A DNA stretch of 39,621 nucleotides from Actinomycetota bacterium (GTDB lineage: Bacteria > Actinomycetota > Geothermincolia > Geothermincolales > RBG-13-55-18), in the NCBI GenBank assembly GCA_016931915.1, contig JAFGDU010000031.1, forward strand, positions 1 to 39,621. Direction: 5' to 3'. Positions 18,145-26,700 of the stretch are shown here, in pieces. The notes under the pieces were generated by a model, which had not been told where the DNA came from, did no database searches, and worked only from the letters and a program-made list of their open reading frames with translations. Position numbers and translations under genes: made by a program. Position 1 is the first letter of the stretch; each line of letters begins with the position of its first letter.

Positions 18145-19347
18145 ATGTGCAATCCCAGGCAACGCGGGGGAGGAACTGTTATCACTCTATGCGTGCTGGT
18201 GATCTTTGCCTCGTCACCGCTCCTGTTCATCGGCGGCTGCGGCAGTGGCGTCACTATAACGGGCGAGGAGATCGCGGCGAACGCCAGCGCCACCCTCGGC
18301 GAGAACCACAATATACACCTGGTCCAGAACTATACTTCCGATGCAAGGTATCCGGAAAGCGCAAGGACCCAAGCAAGAGAGATATGGATCGTGCTCCCGG
18401 ATAAGTACTTTGAGCGCATCGAGGACACGATCCCTGAGAATCCGAGCTCCGAGACGATCACTATTAAAAAAGGTAACGACATGGTGACATACAGTTACTT
18501 TGATGGGACTATCAACACTTCAAATGTCAGTCTCAGCCAAAACCCATTTCCCGGCGAAGGCGCCAATATCATTTACGGTAATTATCTCAGCCCGCTTCCC
18601 AACTTCCTCGATGGCGAGGATTACAAGATCGTAGCCGAGGAGACGGTGGCGGGAAGGGAGACGGTAAAAGTAGAGCTGATATCGGACAGGGAGGGACCGG
18701 AGATAATCGGGGGGCACGTTGTGAACGAGAGTGTTTCACATTTCATATACATCGATAAAAAGACCGCGCTCGTCCTCAGGGACGAGACGTATTATGGGAA
18801 GGAATTGGGCGGAGTCATGGACACCACGCTCGTCGAGATAGGCTGCGATACAGAAGAGTCGCTCTTCGAGTTAGAGATCCCCTCTCCTTCGAGCTCTGAT
18901 TACGGGGTGGTCACCGTCCACGAGTCCGGATATAAACAATCCTCGCTAGAACAGGTCGAGGAAGAAGCCGGCTTCGTGCTGTCCCTTCCCGCATATCTTC
19001 CCGAGGGATTCGAATTGCTGGAGGTAGGGTGGGAATATGTGCCCATGGCGATGTGGGAAAACCCCGTGTATCTCACCTATAGCGATGGGCGCAATTTCTT
19101 CTACCTATGTGAGGATCCCCTGAAGGAGCAGGAAAAGGAGGCCCCCTTCCCCTGGCAAACCCTCGAATATGACGAAACGGATGAGGTCTCGATAGACGGG
19201 CATACCGTATACGGTTTTCCCATCGGCGACATCAACGGCACCTTCCTTTTCGAGTCCGGTAACCTCAAGGTCAAGCTCACCGGCAACATCGCCCTGGAGG
19301 AACTGAAGAAGGTGGCCGCATCGATGATTGCGGTATTAGAACACTAA
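18145..19347 (+). CDS. Predicted lipoprotein with LolA/RseB-like and DUF4367-like parts
   Basis: 400 residues. The signal segment ends in LFIGGC, giving lipidation at C32. The middle part (about 50-250) reads like the LolA/MucB-type beta-sheet fold: an IWIVLPDKYFERIED strand, then YKIVAEETVAGRETVKVEL and FIYIDKKTALVLRDE. The C-terminal part (about 275-400) resembles DUF4367-like domains: FVLSLPAYLPEGFELLEVG, YLTYSDGRNFFYL and a final ELKKVAASM helix. Such proteins sense or carry lipids or act with anti-sigma factors, but no such partner is nearby. AGGAGG precedes the ATG. The 17886-18144 gap upstream holds only weak promoter-like sequence. Function unknown. Confidence 0.75.
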   Translation: MCNPRQRGGGTVITLCVLVIFASSPLLFIGGCGSGVTITGEEIAANASATLGENHNIHLVQNYTSDARYPESARTQAREIWIVLPDKYFERIEDTIPENPSSETITIKKGNDMVTYSYFDGTINTSNVSLSQNPFPGEGANIIYGNYLSPLPNFLDGEDYKIVAEETVAGRETVKVELISDREGPEIIGGHVVNESVSHFIYIDKKTALVLRDETYYGKELGGVMDTTLVEIGCDTEESLFELEIPSPSSSDYGVVTVHESGYKQSSLEQVEEEAGFVLSLPAYLPEGFELLEVGWEYVPMAMWENPVYLTYSDGRNFFYLCEDPLKEQEKEAPFPWQTLEYDETDEVSIDGHTVYGFPIGDINGTFLFESGNLKVKLTGNIALEELKKVAASMIAVLEH

Positions 19348-19474
19348 CCCCCATGATGCTAATGTAATACCGGGTATGCGGAGGCGCATGGTCTAATCTG
19401 GCGGAGTCTGAGGCTATTAGCGCTTACGTACAATTTCTATCTTTTTCTATAGAGCTTCCCGGTAACCAGGAAGC

Positions 19475-19497
19475 AAAAAGAGACGGTTTCCCGTCTC
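19475..19497 (-). terminator. Rho-independent terminator on the minus strand
   Basis: In minus-strand sense the stem GAGACGG / CCGTCTC closes a four-base loop and is followed by TTTTT. It would end transcripts of the FixC/FixX-like pair, which stop translation at 19834; the transcript would then run antisense to the tRNA. A second hairpin, GCTTCC/GGAAGC at 19454-19474, lies just beyond. Confidence 0.65.
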
Positions 19498-19500
19498 CTT

Positions 19501-19533
19501 CGTAGCTCTTTTCAGAGCACTCCCGTGGCGTGG
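19501..19533 (+). pseudogene. Partial copy of the tRNA 5' half
   Basis: CGTAGCTC, then CAGAGCAC, then CCCGTGGCGTGG, in the same order as in the tRNA 130 bases downstream, with the D-loop replaced by TTTT and the rest missing. It has no T-arm or 3' acceptor strand, so it is a remnant. It lies between the minus-strand terminator and the tRNA. Confidence 0.5.
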
Positions 19534-19625
19534 CAATTCCATTTTAACACAAACCCGAAATCGACTGTCTTCCATCGGCGATAGAATGGGCTTGCTTTGG
19601 GGGAACCTGAAGCGTGGAGTGGGGA

Positions 19626-19698
19626 GCCTCCGTAGCTCAGTGGACAGAGCACCCCCGTGGCGTGGGAGGAGGTCGCGGGTTCGAATCCCGCCAGGGGC
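19626..19698 (+). tRNA. tRNA with an irregular anticodon arm (anticodon uncertain, GGC if read conventionally)
   Basis: The acceptor stem GCCTCCG/CAGGGGC has one mismatch and a G-T pair. The D-arm is GCTC/GAGC and the T-arm GCGGG-TTCGAAT-CCCGC is perfect. CCA is not encoded. Between base 26 and the T-stem there are 23 bases instead of the usual 22. With a seven-base loop GTGGCGT the anticodon would be GGC (Ala) and the variable loop six bases; with the usual five-base variable loop AGGTC the anticodon loop has eight bases. Either stem has one C/A mismatch. Acceptor and T-arm look more like an arginine tRNA than alanine (no G3-U70). It may be a degenerate tRNA gene. Confidence 0.6.
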
Positions 19699-19833
19699 AC
19701 CCAATCCAACCCTTTAAAAGATGGGTAGATCGACGACGGGCATCGCCATGCCAAAAGATTCCAATCCCAGAAGGGCCGGTGGATATCCCCACTCCCACTT
19801 TTTGCTTCCAGCATGCCGTTACATCCACGGAGT

Positions 19834-20124
19834 TCAGCTGAACTTGAACACCACGCCGGTGCCGCCGGGCGGGTAGGAGAAGTCGATGGCGTCCTCCTCG
19901 CAGGCGACGAAGCAGCTGCCGCACTCGGTGCACTTCTCCCTGTAATCCCCGGTGAGGACGGCGTTCTCCATGCGCAGTTCCCAGAGGTCCATGGGGCAGA
20001 TGACGGCGCAGTTCCCGCAGCCGGTGCAGCGCTCCTCGTCGAGGCGGATGAAATCGCGCGTGGCCGGGATAACCTCGCTGAGCGCGAACCTGTCCACCTC
20101 TCCGGCCTTCTTCCCTTCGCTCAT
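19834..20124 (-). CDS. FixX-like dicluster ferredoxin
   Basis: 96 residues with two 4Fe-4S motifs, CTGCGNCAVICP and CTECGSCFVACEE, and the C-terminal segment AIDFSYPPGGTGVVFKFS, which closely follows the FixX family pattern. FixX works with FixC as the Fe-S partner of an ETF:quinone oxidoreductase, passing electrons from electron-transfer flavoprotein to quinone at the membrane. The start codon overlaps the stop of the flavoprotein gene (ATGA), so translation is coupled. The stop sits within a GTTCAGCTGAAC palindrome. A minus-strand terminator follows near 19480. Confidence 0.85.
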   Translation of the reverse strand: MSEGKKAGEVDRFALSEVIPATRDFIRLDEERCTGCGNCAVICPMDLWELRMENAVLTGDYREKCTECGSCFVACEEDAIDFSYPPGGTGVVFKFS

Positions 20125-21554
20125 GGTTCAGGCTCCTCTCCCCCCGCGGCGCCGAAAAGAGCGTCCATCCCGCCCAGGGCCGCCAGCGGCGGGGGCAGTT
20201 CCCCGCCCCCTTCCTGGATCATGGGAAGGTAGATGCCCAGCAGCTTCATAAGCACCGGAAGGTTCTCCATGAGGATGGGCACGGCGCGGGCCACCGTCTG
20301 CGCCTTGGGCTCCTGCCCCGACATGAACATGTTCACGGTAAGGTCCACTACCATCTCCGTCATCTCTCCCGCTGCTTGCGGGTCGCCGAGGACCTCGAAG
20401 AGCTGGCGCAGCTGCGCGCCGCCGATGAATTCCTGGGCCACCGGGCTATCACGCAGGCGGTCCAGGTAGCGCGCGAGATAGGCTGCCGAGACGTCGCCCT
20501 CGCCTATGGCTTCCTGCGCAACCTGGGCGGCGAGGCGCCCAGAGTACATGGCCTGCCACACCCCCTCAGCCCACAGTGGCTCGGGCAGGCCGGCGGCGTC
20601 TCCAACCAGCATTAGCCCCCCGGCGTAGATGTCTTCGGACATGCTGTCCTTCCAGGGCACGCAGTGCACGTGGAACTCCCGGGGCACCGCGTCCACCGCC
20701 CGCAGCAGCCGCTGCACAGGCGGGGCCTGGATGGTCTCCAGGAGCTCCCGGGCCGGCTTGATGCGCGTGCGGGAGACGCGGGAGATGAGGCTGTTGGTGA
20801 CCCCCGGCCCCCCGATATGGATGCAGTCGGCATAGCTCATGAGATAGTTGCCCCCCATGCCGGGGCCGAAGTAGGCCTGGAAGTTGGCCTCGTGCACCAC
20901 GTCGTCCAGGCGCTCGCGGGAGGCGGAGTAGTCCACGGCGCAGGCGCTTATCACCTCGTCGGGCCGCCACTTCTCGCGCAGCCCGGCCAGGCGAGCCGTA
21001 GCCGACATCACCCCGTCCGCCCCGATGACCACCGGCGCCCGTATCTCGTCTCCCCCTTCCAGCACCACGCTGGTTATATTGTCCGCATCCTTCACCAGTC
21101 CGGTGACCAGCGAGGTGAATCTGAGTTCGGCTCCCGCCTCCACCGCCCTGTCCGCCAGGAAGCGGTCGAACTCCCGGCGCAGCATGGTCACGGTGAAGAA
21201 CTCGCGCGCCTCGGGATAGCCCGCACGGCGGGACACGCCGGAGGCGATGCAGAACCTCTCCTCCATCTCCGGCGGGGGGGAGAGGAAATGGGCCACGCAC
21301 TGGGTGCCCCGGCGCATGGAGGGCAGCTCCATGTCCCTGATGAAAGGGAAGTCGCGCCAGGCCTTGGAGGAGAGGGCGAAGCCCCCGGCATTCTTCTCCG
21401 CTGGGTAGCGGGAGCGCTCCAGCACCAGCACCTTCATCCCCGCCTCGGCGGCGGTGAGGGCGGCCGTGCTGCCGCCCGGGCCGGCGCCCACCACGATGAG
21501 ATCGTATCTTTCCATCTTGCCTGTCTTCTTTACTCTCTCGTTTTCCTCCTGCAT
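20121..21554 (-). CDS. FixC-like / geranylgeranyl-reductase-family FAD oxidoreductase (ETF:quinone oxidoreductase-like)
   Basis: About 477 residues. The N-terminal dinucleotide-binding motif YDLIVVGAGPGGSTAA is followed by VLERSRYPAEKNAGGFAL (the FAD ribose and isoalloxazine region) and, in the second half, the FAD motif GGLMLVGDAAGLPEPLWAEG. With the FixX-like gene overlapping its stop codon, it looks like the FixCX unit that takes electrons from ETF to quinone. No FixA/FixB is seen nearby. The C-terminus is extended, ending in a Pro/Gly-rich tail (GGGELPPPLAALGG). Start: ATG 21554 lacks a good ribosome binding site; MERYDLIVV at 21515 is the usual family start and equally possible. A TTG at 21557 is also in frame. 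Confidence 0.85.
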   Translation of the reverse strand: MQEENERVKKTGKMERYDLIVVGAGPGGSTAALTAAEAGMKVLVLERSRYPAEKNAGGFALSSKAWRDFPFIRDMELPSMRRGTQCVAHFLSPPPEMEERFCIASGVSRRAGYPEAREFFTVTMLRREFDRFLADRAVEAGAELRFTSLVTGLVKDADNITSVVLEGGDEIRAPVVIGADGVMSATARLAGLREKWRPDEVISACAVDYSASRERLDDVVHEANFQAYFGPGMGGNYLMSYADCIHIGGPGVTNSLISRVSRTRIKPARELLETIQAPPVQRLLRAVDAVPREFHVHCVPWKDSMSEDIYAGGLMLVGDAAGLPEPLWAEGVWQAMYSGRLAAQVAQEAIGEGDVSAAYLARYLDRLRDSPVAQEFIGGAQLRQLFEVLGDPQAAGEMTEMVVDLTVNMFMSGQEPKAQTVARAVPILMENLPVLMKLLGIYLPMIQEGGGELPPPLAALGGMDALFGAAGGEEPEP

Positions 21555-21744
21555 CAAGACCCGCTATTCTATTTTATCGCAGATGACGGGCTTGCATTGA
21601 CCTCCCGCCGCCATGCGCGGCGCCCCTGACTCCGTAAACCTTGTTTTCCGCCACACGCACGGGGAAGAATAGGTAGCAGTGGGCGGACTTTTCTGTTCCC
21701 TGTAGCATTTAATGCTCGTTATTCCGGGATAGGGGAGGTGGATC

Positions 21745-22335
21745 ATGGACGAACTGAAGAAGGAGAAGGAAGAGGGGCTGGACTGGGAGTATCTCTGGGA
21801 GGTGCCCGAGCGCAAGCAGGAGGTGGGGGACACCTACCAGACGCCGGGCTTCGGCCTGGCCGCCCAGTTGTTCGCATGTATTGCGAAGACGGTCATCGAC
21901 AGGATGGGGCGGGACGAGGGGGAGGCCCTGCTCAAGGGGGGCATCGAGCTCTTCGGCAGGGAACGCGGCAAACACATCGCGGAGAAGGTCGAGGCCATGG
22001 GCAAGCCCCTGACCATCAAGAACTGGCTCATCTACACCGACATCGACTCCGTCAATTTCGGGGCCACCCCCAAGGTAGAGGACGGAGACCTGCTGCTGGA
22101 CGTGGGAAGCTGTACCTTCTACGATGCCGCGGCCGAGTGGGGGATGGAGGAGTACGCCTGCATCTACTGCAAGTATGCCGACTATGCCATCCTCGGGGGT
22201 TACAACCCCGACGTAAAGCTTATCCTGGAGCCGCGTGGCCCCGGCGGCCGTGAGTGCTCCTTCCGCTACATCATCAAGGAGAGCAACAAGCAGACAACCC
22301 AAATGCATGGGGTCAGCCGTTCAATCGACACATAG
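21745..22335 (+). CDS. L-2-amino-thiazoline-4-carboxylate hydrolase-like protein
   Basis: 196 residues starting at an ATG preceded by GGGGAGGTGG. The central part (QLFACIAKTVIDRMG, then KHIAEKVEAMGKPLTIKNWL, then a beta region ending YADYAILGGYNPDVKL) resembles the ATC-hydrolase domain family (PF14196 type), most members of which have no known substrate. The last eight residues (GVSRSIDT) and the stop codon are encoded by the left arm of the palindromic element that begins exactly on a codon boundary at 22309, so the original C-terminus has been replaced or extended by the insertion. It is divergent from the FixC-like gene and convergent with the FAD oxidoreductase. Confidence 0.72.
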   Translation: MDELKKEKEEGLDWEYLWEVPERKQEVGDTYQTPGFGLAAQLFACIAKTVIDRMGRDEGEALLKGGIELFGRERGKHIAEKVEAMGKPLTIKNWLIYTDIDSVNFGATPKVEDGDLLLDVGSCTFYDAAAEWGMEEYACIYCKYADYAILGGYNPDVKLILEPRGPGGRECSFRYIIKESNKQTTQMHGVSRSIDT

Positions 22336-22489
22336 TGCCACGTGTCCATAAGACTCTCGATAGACCCGGAGAATAGGGGCGCCTGTCTATATCACCAATA
22401 ATGGAGTGGCGAATAGACTGTGTTCCCTGGCAGCATGTACCGAAAAACGTGTACGCCTGACCCTTCGTGTCGATTGAACGGCTGACCCC
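22309..22489. mobile_element. 181-bp element with perfect 23-bp terminal inverted repeats
   Basis: The left end GGGGTCAGCCGTTCAATCGA (plus three more bases) and the right end at 22467-22489 are perfect inverted repeats. The interior of about 135 bases is non-coding and has another AGGGTCAGGC head, in inverse orientation, ending at 22465. It lies between convergent genes: its left arm is read as the C-terminus of the plus-strand gene, and its right end is two bases from the stop codon of the minus-strand gene. Most likely a MITE-like non-autonomous element; it may also serve as a two-way terminator. No clear target duplication is seen. Confidence 0.75.
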
Positions 22490-22491
22490 AG

Positions 22492-23583
22492 CTACTTTTT
22501 GTAGATGTTGGCGTGGCCGAAGCCGGGCGTAGCGAAGGGCAGCGGGATCAAGGACTTCTCTCGCTCGGTCAGCGTCATCAGCCAGTTCACCCTCTCCACC
22601 CCGGCTATGCGGATATGCCTCTCCAGGCGGTTGACCTTGGGGCGGACGAAGCGCTTCCACATCTCCTTGATGTAGAAACTGCGGCGGAACCCGGCCAGGA
22701 AGCGGTCGAACTCCACCTGGGCGGCCTCGGGGTCGGAAACGGCCATGGCGGCGACTTTTCCCGTCACCAGGGCGCCGCTGATCCCGAAACCCATGAAGGG
22801 GTCGATGGCGCCGGACATGGTCCCGCACATGATGAGGCCGTTGCGGAAGAGACGGTAATTATCCGGCTTGAGCAGGGGGACGGCGCCCACCTGGTAGTCC
22901 CACTCGTCGTGCTCGACCCCCTCGTTGCGCACCATGAACTCCTTGTATTTCTCCAGGGCGTACTTCTCCACGCGCTTCCCGAAGGAGAAGAGGAGGTTGA
23001 AATAGTAGTTGTTCACCGCGGAGAGGTAGCCGTATTCGGTGATGCTCTCGTCGAACCACAACCAGGCGTAGTCGGTGAACCCTATCTCCCCGCGCGAGAG
23101 CCACATGTGCACCTGCAGGAAGGGTACGTCCAGCATCTTGTAGGCCTTGGGGATGAGGCCGCAGGCGATGATGGTGCCCGGCGCGAGGTCGGGCACGTCC
23201 TCGGCCTTGAGCGGGGTGGAGAACTCGAACTCCACGCCGAGGTCGAGGCATTCCTTATACAGCAGGGTGTCCAGGCTGCCGGGGCGGTCTCCCCTCTCGA
23301 CGCCGAAGACCTCGTAGACGGGCCAGAGCATCATGGTGTCGTGGAAGTACGCGGGGCACCGTATGACCTTGTGGAAGACGGGTTTCACGTCGATGCCTAT
23401 GTATTGCGATGTCTTCTCCAGGTCTATGGGGGTTACGTGGGTGGAGGGATTGTAGATCTTGGAGCCGCCGTAAGAATCCTCCATGTCCCTGATCACCACG
23501 CGATGTCCCTCGCGCGCCAGGTTGATGGCCGCGACCATCCCGCTCATGCCCCCGCCGTAGATGAGTACCTCTTTACCAGCCAT
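22492..23583 (-). CDS. FAD-dependent oxidoreductase (geranylgeranyl-reductase-like fold)
   Basis: 363 residues starting at MAGKEV, where GGGGAGGG lies just upstream; an in-frame reading extends back to 23799 but without support. VLIYGGGMSGMVAAINLA is the FAD-binding Rossmann motif (GxGxxG form), followed by the acidic strand end VVIRDMEDSYGG. Near the C-terminus MCGTMSGAIDPFMGFGISGA is the second FAD motif of the GGR/PHBH-like group. No Fe-S motif. Substrate unknown; the fold suits reduction of a polyprenyl or other hydrophobic substrate, or electron transfer, given the FixC-like relative 2 kb away. The stop codon is two bases from the 181-bp element. Confidence 0.82.
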   Translation of the reverse strand: MAGKEVLIYGGGMSGMVAAINLAREGHRVVIRDMEDSYGGSKIYNPSTHVTPIDLEKTSQYIGIDVKPVFHKVIRCPAYFHDTMMLWPVYEVFGVERGDRPGSLDTLLYKECLDLGVEFEFSTPLKAEDVPDLAPGTIIACGLIPKAYKMLDVPFLQVHMWLSRGEIGFTDYAWLWFDESITEYGYLSAVNNYYFNLLFSFGKRVEKYALEKYKEFMVRNEGVEHDEWDYQVGAVPLLKPDNYRLFRNGLIMCGTMSGAIDPFMGFGISGALVTGKVAAMAVSDPEAAQVEFDRFLAGFRRSFYIKEMWKRFVRPKVNRLERHIRIAGVERVNWLMTLTEREKSLIPLPFATPGFGHANIYKK

Positions 23584-23701
23584 GCTGCCCTCCCCGAACC
23601 GGTACCCCTCCCGTAAGGACGAAAGCTCGGCAGAACTCATCTCTAGCATTATTACACGGGCGGCAGTCATATCTCCACCTGTCGCTGCCCCGCTGTATCC
23701 T

Positions 23702-23730
23702 TTTACTGCGGGGAAATGGTCGAGTAAAAT
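23702..23730 (+). promoter_or_regulatory. Possible promoter of the addB-addA operon
   Basis: TTTACT (23702-23707) and TAAAAT (23725-23730) with a 17-base spacer, 32 bases before the ATG at 23762. Each hexamer is one or two bases from consensus. Confidence 0.45.
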
Positions 23731-23761
23731 CGAGTACTTGGTATTATATGGCAGGCTAGAT

Positions 23762-26700
23762 ATGATAACCGACCACATCAACGGGTTGACCGGGAGCATA
23801 GGGGAGCTCTGCGCGGGCCATGTACTGGCCGAGAAGTGGCTGCTCGCGCCGTCGTTGCGCGTGGGCTTTCAGTGGCTGGACGCAGTGACGCGCTCCGGCC
23901 GAGCCGTCCTCAACCTGCGCGTCAAGACCGTTGCCGGCATGGCATTGGAGTTAGCCGCACCCGAGATGGAGAGGCGCGGGCTGTCGCTGCTGCGCGGCAT
24001 ACGAGCCGAACTGCTCACGGACGAGCTCCTGGCCCGGCTGAGGGAGAGGGGGGGTTACCTCGCCCGCCTCGAGGCCGGCCCCGGACTGGCGCGCGCTGCA
24101 TCGGCAACACTGCGCGACCTCCGCCTCGCGGGGCTCAGCGCTGAGGGCCTCTCGATCCGTCTCTTCGAGGTCGCGGCCAAGGGCAGTGAGATCGCCTCTC
24201 TTCTCGGGTCGTACGAAAAGGAGCTCGATTCCCGCAACCTCGTCGACCTCGCCGGCGCACTGCGCATTGCAGCCCGGCAGCTCGAGACGGACGGCGCGGT
24301 GCTGCCGCACCAGGCCCTGGTTGCAGCACCGGCGGATATGCTGGAAGAGATGCACGGCCTGGAGCGAGACCTCTGGGAGGCGGTTCCAGCCGACCGGCGC
24401 GTGGTGCTCGAGGTCGATCGTCCGGGCGGGGAGGGCGCCGGAGGCGGCGACGATCGCCCTTCCCTTGCCTGGGTAGCCCACCCGGGAGACGCTCCATCAC
24501 CCGAAGAGGATGGAAGCGTCGAGATCTTCCGTGCCGTGGGCGAGGTAAACGAGGTACGCGAGGCCCTCCGGCGCTGCGCCGCGGCGGGCATCCCCTTCGA
24601 CCAGGTGGAGATCCTGCACACGGACGCCTCCACTTACGTTCCCCTTATCTACGAGGTCTGCGCCCTTCTCGCCCCCGATGCGGGAGCGGCGGTTCCGGTC
24701 ACCTTCCTGGAGGGCATACCCGTGCGCTACTCGAGGCCCGGCCGGGCCCTCGCGGCCCTGCTGTCGTGGATAGCGGAGGACTTCCCGCAAGCCGTGCTGG
24801 TGCGCATGGTGCAGGACGGGCTACTGGACCTGGGCCCCCACTGCGACGTGTGGAGTTTCTCGCGCATGGGCGCATTGCTGAGAGCCCTGCCCATCGGAAA
24901 GGGACGCAAGCGCTACCTGGCGGCCATAGACAGCGAACTGGACTCGCTGCAGTGGCGTATCTCCCAGCCCGAACCCGCCGAGAGCGGCGAGGACAACGGC
25001 AAGCGTTCGGCGCGTCTCGAGCGGCGCATGGATATGCTGCGGTCCCTGCGGGTGGTGGTGGCGGATCTGCTTACCTCTATACCGCAGTCAAGCGATCCCC
25101 TGGAAGTGTTGAGCGGTATGGCGGATTTCCTCACCGGCCGGGCACGCGCCGTCAGCGAACTGGACGAGTACGGCCGCATGCGTCTTCTGGACGATATCTG
25201 GGAGCTCTCGACCTGCCTGCAGGAGGATGGCATACACCCCGCCGCCTCCCTGAACATACCGGGCTGGCTCGTGCAACTGGCCGCTACGGCCCGCGTGGAG
25301 GGCAAGGGCCCGCGGCCCGGGTGCCTCTACGTCGCCCCCCTGGCGGCGGGCGGCCACTCCGGGCGCCCCCACACGTTTATCCTCGGCCTCGACGACGGGC
25401 GTTTCCCGGGATCCGGCCTGCAGGATCCACTCCTCCTCGACGGCGAGAGGGCCGCCATCTGCGAGGATCTGCCCACTGCCGCGGGCCGCCTGGCCGCGAG
25501 CCTGGAGGGGTTCGCCCGCCTCGCCGCCAGGATAAGAGGCCGTATCACCCTGAGCTACTGCTGCCGCAGCCTCACGGACGACCGCGACATGTTCCCCAGC
25601 CCCGTCCTTCTCGCCGCCTACCGCGCCATCAGCGGAGACCGCGAAGGCGTACAGGACGATCTCATCGCCTGGATCCCCAATCCGCCCGCCTCCTTCGCTC
25701 CGGACGATGCGATGCTGTGCCTCGATCCCACCGAGTGGTGGCTCCACCGCCTGTGCGGGCGGCCGGCACCGGAGGACCCCGAGGAAACCGTGGCCACGGC
25801 CTTCCCCCATCTCGGGCGCGGCCTGGAGGCACGCCGCGCGCGGGAGAGCGACATCTTCACCGCATACGACGGCTACGTGCCCGAGGCGGGAGCCGATCTC
25901 GACCCCACGCTGCCGCAAGGACCCGTGCTTTCCGCGAGCCGCCTCGAGACCCTGGGCCGCTGCCCGCTGGAATACTTCTTCGCCTACGTCCTGGCCATCG
26001 AGCCGCCCGACGAATACACTATCGACCCCTACAGGTGGCTCGATCCCACCGAGAAGGGCAGCCTCCTTCATACCGTGTTCCAGAGATTTTACGTCCGCCT
26101 GCGCGAGGAGGACCGGCTTCCCTCCTTCGAGCAAGACTGGGACACCCTGCAGGATATCCTGGAAGACGAGATCGGGAGTTGGACGAAGCGCAAGCCCCCG
26201 CCCAGCCGCGAGGTCTTCGCCAGGGAGGTGGACGACCTGCGGCTCTCAACCCGCATCTTCCTGCAGGAGGAGGAGCACTGCCGGGAGCGGCGCCCGCTCT
26301 ACTTCGAGGTGGCCATCGGGATGGAGGCGGACGCGGTGGGTAACCCGGTGGATTCACCGCATCCCGTGCTGATCGAGCTTCCGGGAGGCAGGACGATACG
26401 TACGCGCGGTTTCATCGACCGCATTGACGAGCTCGGAGATGCCGGCAGTGCGCGCTTCGGCGTATGCGATTACAAGACAGGCTCCACCTACGGTTACGAG
26501 CGCAGCGACCCTTTTCGCCAGGGACGGCTTGTTCAGAACCTCATTTATCTCATGCAGGCGCAGTCCCGTCTTGCGGAGTGCCATCCCGGCGCCGAGGTGG
26601 AATCGTTCCAGTATTTCTTCCCCTCCACGCGCGCGCACGGCGAGCGCATAGAATGGGGTTCCAGTACCCTCGCCGGAGGGATCGCCGTACTTGAGGCTCT

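Noticed and set aside
19447..19704. Small minus-strand frame containing GIRTRDLLPRHGG
   Set aside because: This peptide type is the well-known antisense translation of a tRNA T-arm; no gene.
24766..26343. 525-codon plus-strand frame inside addB
   Set aside because: Arg/Pro-rich shadow in another frame of the AddB-like gene.
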